From positions 463,970 through 527,969 of the forward strand of contig CACVBU010000682.1 of NCBI GenBank assembly GCA_902728285.1: DNA of 64,000 nucleotides, read 5' to 3'. Every line of letters begins with the position of its first letter. Within the stretch, counting starts at the first letter, position 1. Below the pieces are notes generated by a model. The model saw only the letters and a list, made by a program, of their open reading frames with translations, did not search any database and was not told the DNA's origin. Position numbers and translations under genes: made by a program. This stretch comes from Clytia hemisphaerica (Eukaryota > Cnidaria > Hydrozoa > Leptothecata > Clytiidae). This document shows positions 61,301 through 64,000 of this stretch, in pieces.

Positions 61301-63906
61301 GGCGAAGAAAACCAAATTAGGAATCTCGACTACCTAAGACCACTAGGAAAAAGTGACCATAGTTCGTTGGCTTTCAATTTCGTTTGCTACGCATACTCCA
61401 AACCTACGCAAACAAGGTTCATCTATACTTCGGCCAATTTCAAATTAATGAAAAATGACCCAACGTTGAGGGTTTCAAAAATGCATCCGTGAATAAATCA
61501 GTGGAAGATCTTTCGGAATCGTTCAAGAAAGTTGTCATTCATCTCAGAAATCGATTTGTCCGTTTGAAAGAAGTTGGAAACGATTTTTGGAGGAAAAAAG
61601 GTAAAGTTCCAACTAATAAGAATTTTCAAGATGAAATCAAGTTAAAGAAAACGCTCCATGAAGGTGGTTAAGATCTGCACCTCTCGACAGAGATCGTCAT
61701 CGTGTCAATTACACAATTGTAAGAAACAGAGTTAATCGTTTGATGTCAAAGGCCCACAGGACTTATGAAAAAAGCATTTGTAATAAATCCAAGGAAAAGC
61801 CAAAGATATTTTGGTCTCATGTAAGATCTAAACTTAATTCATCAAGCAGAGTCTCACCACTACTTGAAAACCCTGATGACAAATCATCGATTAAACACGA
61901 CGATCTCGACCTGGCTAACATCCTACAAAAACAGTTTTGCAGCGTCTTTACCAATGAACCCCCAGGAACGATTCCCGACTTTCCTACACGAACGGAGAAT
62001 CAAGTTGAGAACATCATCATAACAGAAGATATGATGAGAAAACAGATAAAATTGCTGGACGTGAGTAAATCCTTCGGTCCGGATGATATACACCCGAAAA
62101 TGTTAGTTGAACTGATTGACCATCTAGCCGAACCCCTGACTATCATCATGAACAAGACCTTGTCTGAGGGAACAATACCAAAAGATTGGAAGATGGCACA
62201 TGTGACTCCAATTTATAAAAACAAGGGTGCCCAAAACCTTGCGATAAATTATAGACCTGTTAGTTTGACTTCAGTAGTCTGTAAGTTAATGGAATCATTT
62301 AGAAGAAAGCACATTATGAAGCATCTAACTGACGAAAAGCTTCTAACCAACAAGCAATACGATTTCATTAGTCGCCGCTCCACCACAACTCCTAAATTAT
62401 TTGGACAAGTGCTGTGAAAGTATAGCTGACGGAAGTGTTGTTGACACTATATATTTCGATTTTGCGAAAGCTTTTGATAATGTTCTCTATCGCCGTCTAC
62501 TTAAAAAGCTGAAAGGATATGGAGTATCTGGAAACATCTTGAGATGGATAGAGTCTTTTCTGACTGACAGGACCAATTCTCTTCGTTATCTACATCAACG
62601 ACCTCCATGACAATGTGCTGTCTTCGATTCTCCTATTTGCTGACGACACGAAGTTTTTCAGAGAAGTCAACTCGATTGAGGAATCATTGGCTATCCAACA
62701 AGACATACACAAACTTGAAAAGTGGTCAAATGATTGGCTATTGAGATTTCACCCAGATAAGTGCCACGTTCTCACTCTCGGTAAATATTGGAATATTGGA
62801 ATATAAAGGTGAACAACTTGAACATGTTTTTGTTGAAAAAGATTTCGGTGTTCTGATAGACTCTGACTTATCCTTTGAAAAACATATATCAAAACAAGTG
62901 AACATTCCATTCTAGGAGTCATCAGAAGAGGTTTCGAAGACCTAAGCCTTAAAACTTTCTTCACTCTGTACACAACATTTGCCCGGTCTCATCTCGAGTA
63001 TGCCCAATCTGTATGGTCACCAAAACTACGTAAGGACATCAACTTAATTGAGGGCGTTCAACGACGTGCCACTAGGATGGTCAGAAGGTTAAGTAATCTA
63101 CCATACGAAACTTGACTTGACTTCTCTCGAATTCAGAAGACACTTCGGAAACATGGTTCCGATCTACAAACACTTGCACTTCTACGATAAGGACACCACA
63201 GTTGGAAAGTTTATTCGCAGGGTGCGTCCATCTCGAATTCACGATTACGAACTGATACCAAACTTTGCAGACGATGGATTCAGAGGTGTCCAGACCAAGT
63301 CGTTTTATTATCGCTGTGTGACAGCATGGAACCAGCTACCAAAAGAGACTGTTAACACTACTAACATCAAAGCGTTCAAGGAAGAACTAACCAAGGCATG
63401 GATGGAACATCCATCGCGCTAAGAATCAAGATCTTTGTAATTGTAGACGATAGATTGGTTTAGAGGCCCTCGTGTGCCTGGACTGTAAATCTTCATAAAA
63501 AAATAAAAAAAATGACCCAGCAAATTTTAAGTTTATCTTTCTTCTTTCCAATAAAATAGTAATGGTTTTTTGTTTTTTTTGAATTTTGAGAAAATTAGTT
63601 TCAAAGAGAAAAATTTTTTTGTCGCACCCGGTACATTATTGTGTAATTCCTTTTACTTTTTACGGCTGTGCTTGCTGCTTTTTATTTTTTTTTTACGGCT
63701 GTGCTTGCAAGTAGAAAAGTTTTTGAAAAAATGAAACACTAACCGTAAAGACCATTATTTGATGCTGGACTAACACTTTCCATGTACTCTGTCATTGGTG
63801 TCATGGTAATGGCTGTGGTGTTGTTTACAGATGAGCCATCATTTCGTGTTGGTGTCGTGTTTACACGAGACATACCACCAAGACGTGCCAGACGCCTCTG
63901 GCGGAT
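43340..63906 (-). CDS. UBE4B: Ubiquitin conjugation factor E4 B (U-box E3/E4), 5' end beyond window
   Basis: UBE4B (Ufd2 family) extends ubiquitin chains and works with p97/CDC48. Twenty-four exons are found: 63744-63906, 60266-60456, 59993-60128, 59385-59701, 58978-59078, 58731-58845, 58325-58408, 58114-58173, 57525-57641, 55782-55880, 55366-55570, 54920-55025, 54379-54614, 53494-53723, 53035-53152, 52617-52734, 52083-52209, 51074-51350, 50472-50549, 45628-45741, 45173-45241, 44414-44519, 44006-44152, 43340-43398 (about 1,123 codons). The first opens [11 protein letters not shown], matching the family just after its first few residues. Later blocks include [44 protein letters not shown] and PEKYGF; the U-box starts [20 protein letters not shown]. 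Phases agree throughout except exon 55366-55570, which is one base too long. Confidence 0.95.
44509..44608. repeat. 50-bp tandem duplication spanning a UBE4B splice acceptor
   Basis: Positions 44509-44558 are repeated almost exactly at 44559-44607. The unit contains, on the minus strand, a pyrimidine tract, CAG and the first eleven exon bases ATGAAGTTATA. The proximal copy (exon start 44519) keeps the protein in frame; the distal copy would add 50 bases and shift the frame. Confidence 0.9.
46359..49569 (+). CDS. NERD-like nuclease fused to a superfamily-1 helicase
   Basis: Two exons, 46359-47903 and 48235-49569, join in phase across a GTAAGT..TAG intron to about 959 codons. The first ATG after a stop at 46299 was taken as the start; an upstream splice acceptor leaves a further 5' exon possible. 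Residues about 240-345 resemble the NERD/PD-(D/E)XK nuclease fold, with Glu245, Asp285 (EFDFLIF) and Glu300-Val-Lys302 (IGIEVKTQ). Walker A is GGFGTGKS (456-463). Exon 2 supplies a Walker B-like [15 protein letters not shown] (motif IV-like), [11 protein letters not shown] (motif V-like) and [11 protein letters not shown] (motif VI-like, with Arg). Residues 1-230 and the C-terminus are not recognised. The gene is nested in a UBE4B intron on the opposite strand. A role in nucleic-acid defence or repair, as in schlafen-type helicases, is inference. Confidence 0.82.
49758..49763 (+). terminator. Polyadenylation signal of the nuclease-helicase gene, in a hairpin
   Basis: AATAAA about 190 bases after the stop. 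It lies in the loop and 3' side of an inverted repeat TTTTGATTT / AAATCAAAA (about 49739-49769). Confidence 0.5.
50341..50429 (+). ncRNA. Type I hammerhead ribozyme
   Basis: All conserved core parts are present in order: CTGATGA (50375-50381), stem II GTCC/GGAC (50382-50385 with 50392-50395) closed by TGGGAA, GAAA (50396-50399), a minimal stem III (CACGTG, 50400-50405, palindromic), and the cleavage triplet GTC (50405-50407). Stem I pairs CCGCA (50370-50374) with TGCGG (50408-50412), then CTAT (50355-50358) with ATAG (50413-50416), TATAC (50348-50352) with GTATA (50419-50423), and GTTTC (50341-50345) with GAAAC (50425-50429). The one-sided internal loop GCTTACCCGAG contains CCC that could contact GGG of loop II, like the loop-loop contact of natural hammerheads. 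Cleavage is expected after 50407. It lies in a UBE4B intron, antisense to that gene and downstream of the nuclease-helicase gene. Confidence 0.9.
51935..52068 (-). mobile_element. GGACCTACC-family repeat, truncated copy F
   Basis: A terminal fragment in reverse orientation: TTTTGCGTCTTTGTACCAAA, a GGACGAACGAACGAATGAAC tract, then GGTAGGTCCAAAAAGCC. The rest of the element is missing. It ends only about 15 bases from UBE4B exon 52083-52209, on the donor side. Confidence 0.75.
54020..54280. mobile_element. Inverted-repeat element rich in ACTAATTTTCGC
   Basis: The left end has ACTAATTTTCGCAGTCACTA then ATTTTCGCGGAAC. The right end has the complement with changes (GTTCCGCAAAAATTAGTT then ATCACTAAAATTAGT). 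ATTTTCGCGG and CGCGAAAATTAGT recur inside. Lies in a UBE4B intron; non-coding. Confidence 0.7.
56239..56466 (+). mobile_element. tRNA-derived SINE, copy 2
   Basis: It begins GGCGCTGTGGTTTAGTGG (box A) and has box B GGTTCGATTTCC, then the same body as the copy at 6428-6654, including TTCACTTGGCAAGTGAACG and ACCCATGCCATGTGA, ending CTCAACCAAATAG. Lies in a UBE4B intron, antisense to the gene. Confidence 0.82.
56507..57498. mobile_element. C-rich inverted-repeat element, CATAGTGTCC termini, copy 2 (compound)
   Basis: The outer ends are CATAGTGTCCTCC (56507) and GGAGGACACTATG (to 57498), flanked by the exact 5-bp repeat CAGCG (56502-56506 and 57499-57503). A second left end at 56573 and a second right end at 57051 lie inside. 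A block containing TTTGCTGCAAAAGGAATACT is present twice about 410 bases apart. It therefore looks like an insertion followed by internal duplication or self-nesting. Lies in a UBE4B intron. Confidence 0.8.
57790..57955. mobile_element. Small inverted-repeat element with TTCGAGTTA arms
   Basis: The left arm TTACTCTTTAATACAGTCTC then CATAACTCGAAC is complementary, with changes, to the right arm GTTCGAGTTATAGAGG then GAGTTAAAGAGTA. About 165 bp, non-coding, in a UBE4B intron. A half-similar stretch (CTCTAATTCAAACACC, AATTCGAACTACAATC) lies at about 41268-41335. Confidence 0.65.
60600..63515 (+). mobile_element. Decayed non-LTR retrotransposon (endonuclease + reverse transcriptase)
   Basis: The 5' part (60678-61242) encodes an apurinic-type endonuclease: [27 protein letters not shown], then SDHSSL in another frame. 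The reverse transcriptase follows in pieces: [37 protein letters not shown] and the catalytic FADDTKFF, ending with [11 protein letters not shown] and a stop at 63422. At least six frame breaks (near 61242, 61495, 61671, 62410, 62610, 62806, 63110) and an apparent deletion between the DFAKAFDN and FADD blocks show it is dead. The 3' end has GGTTTAGAGGCCCTCGTG and an A-rich tail. It is near full length, unlike the LINE at 11-13 kb, belongs to a different family, and lies antisense in the first visible UBE4B intron. Confidence 0.9.
63585..63640 (+). repeat. Short dispersed repeat ending CGCACCCGGTA, copy 2
   Basis: Matches 28917-28975: AGAAAATTAGTTTCAAAGAG, an AAATTTTTTTGT-like tract and CGCACCCGGTA. 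Lies just 3' of the LINE tail in the UBE4B intron. Confidence 0.6.
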
Positions 63907-64000
63907 CTGAAAATTACAAAAGAGTAGTAAATTTAGGAGAAGACTAATTTATCTTGTTATTAAAAGTTTCTTTGCTTTTTTTTTCACTCTATTATAGCCA

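Overview
This is nuclear DNA of an animal. It is AT-rich, uses the standard code, has GT..AG introns from tens of bases to several kb, and is dense in retrotransposons, tRNA-derived SINEs and foldback elements. The low-copy genes are single orthologues of conserved eukaryotic genes, and the repeat style (CR1/Jockey-like LINEs, many short inverted-repeat elements) suits a cnidarian or another early-branching invertebrate. That placement is inference; no marker gene settles it.

Layout, left to right. (1) 40-6004, minus: the N-terminal 1,121 codons of midasin (MDN1), 13 exons, running off the left edge. (2) 6005-10114: divergent intergenic DNA with a SINE inside an inverted repeat. (3) 10115-17870, plus: three 5' exons of an ACP6-like acid phosphatase whose remaining exons are missing. 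(4) 17.9-22.1 kb: a block of related repeats. (5) 22337-25172, plus: DDOST (OST48) lacking its 5' exon(s). The ACP6 and DDOST fragments meet head-to-tail across the repeat block in compatible splice phase. (6) 25.2-28.7 kb: repeats. (7) 28753-42096, minus: a complete nine-exon METAP1D. Its introns hold two opposite-strand genes (a C2H2-finger protein at 30.4 kb and an intronless RUSF1-like gene at 38.2 kb), a 0.68-kb foldback element, and a 2.5-kb element built around a 176-bp minisatellite. (8) 43340-63906, minus: UBE4B (ubiquitin E4/U-box), 24 exons, missing only its first exon(s). One of its introns holds a two-exon gene fusing a PD-(D/E)XK (NERD-like) nuclease to a superfamily-1 helicase; the same intron holds a hammerhead ribozyme at about 50.34-50.43 kb. 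Another intron holds a decayed LINE.

The conserved genes are housekeeping and functionally unrelated: ribosome assembly (MDN1), N-glycosylation (DDOST), organellar protein maturation (METAP1D) and ubiquitin chain assembly (UBE4B). The most unusual content is in the introns: the hammerhead motif with a well-paired extended stem I, the nuclease-helicase gene, the intronless RUSF1 copy, and several transposon families bounded by recognisable terminal inverted repeats. Exon boundaries were derived by hand from splice signals, reading phase and family knowledge, so an individual boundary may be off by a few bases.
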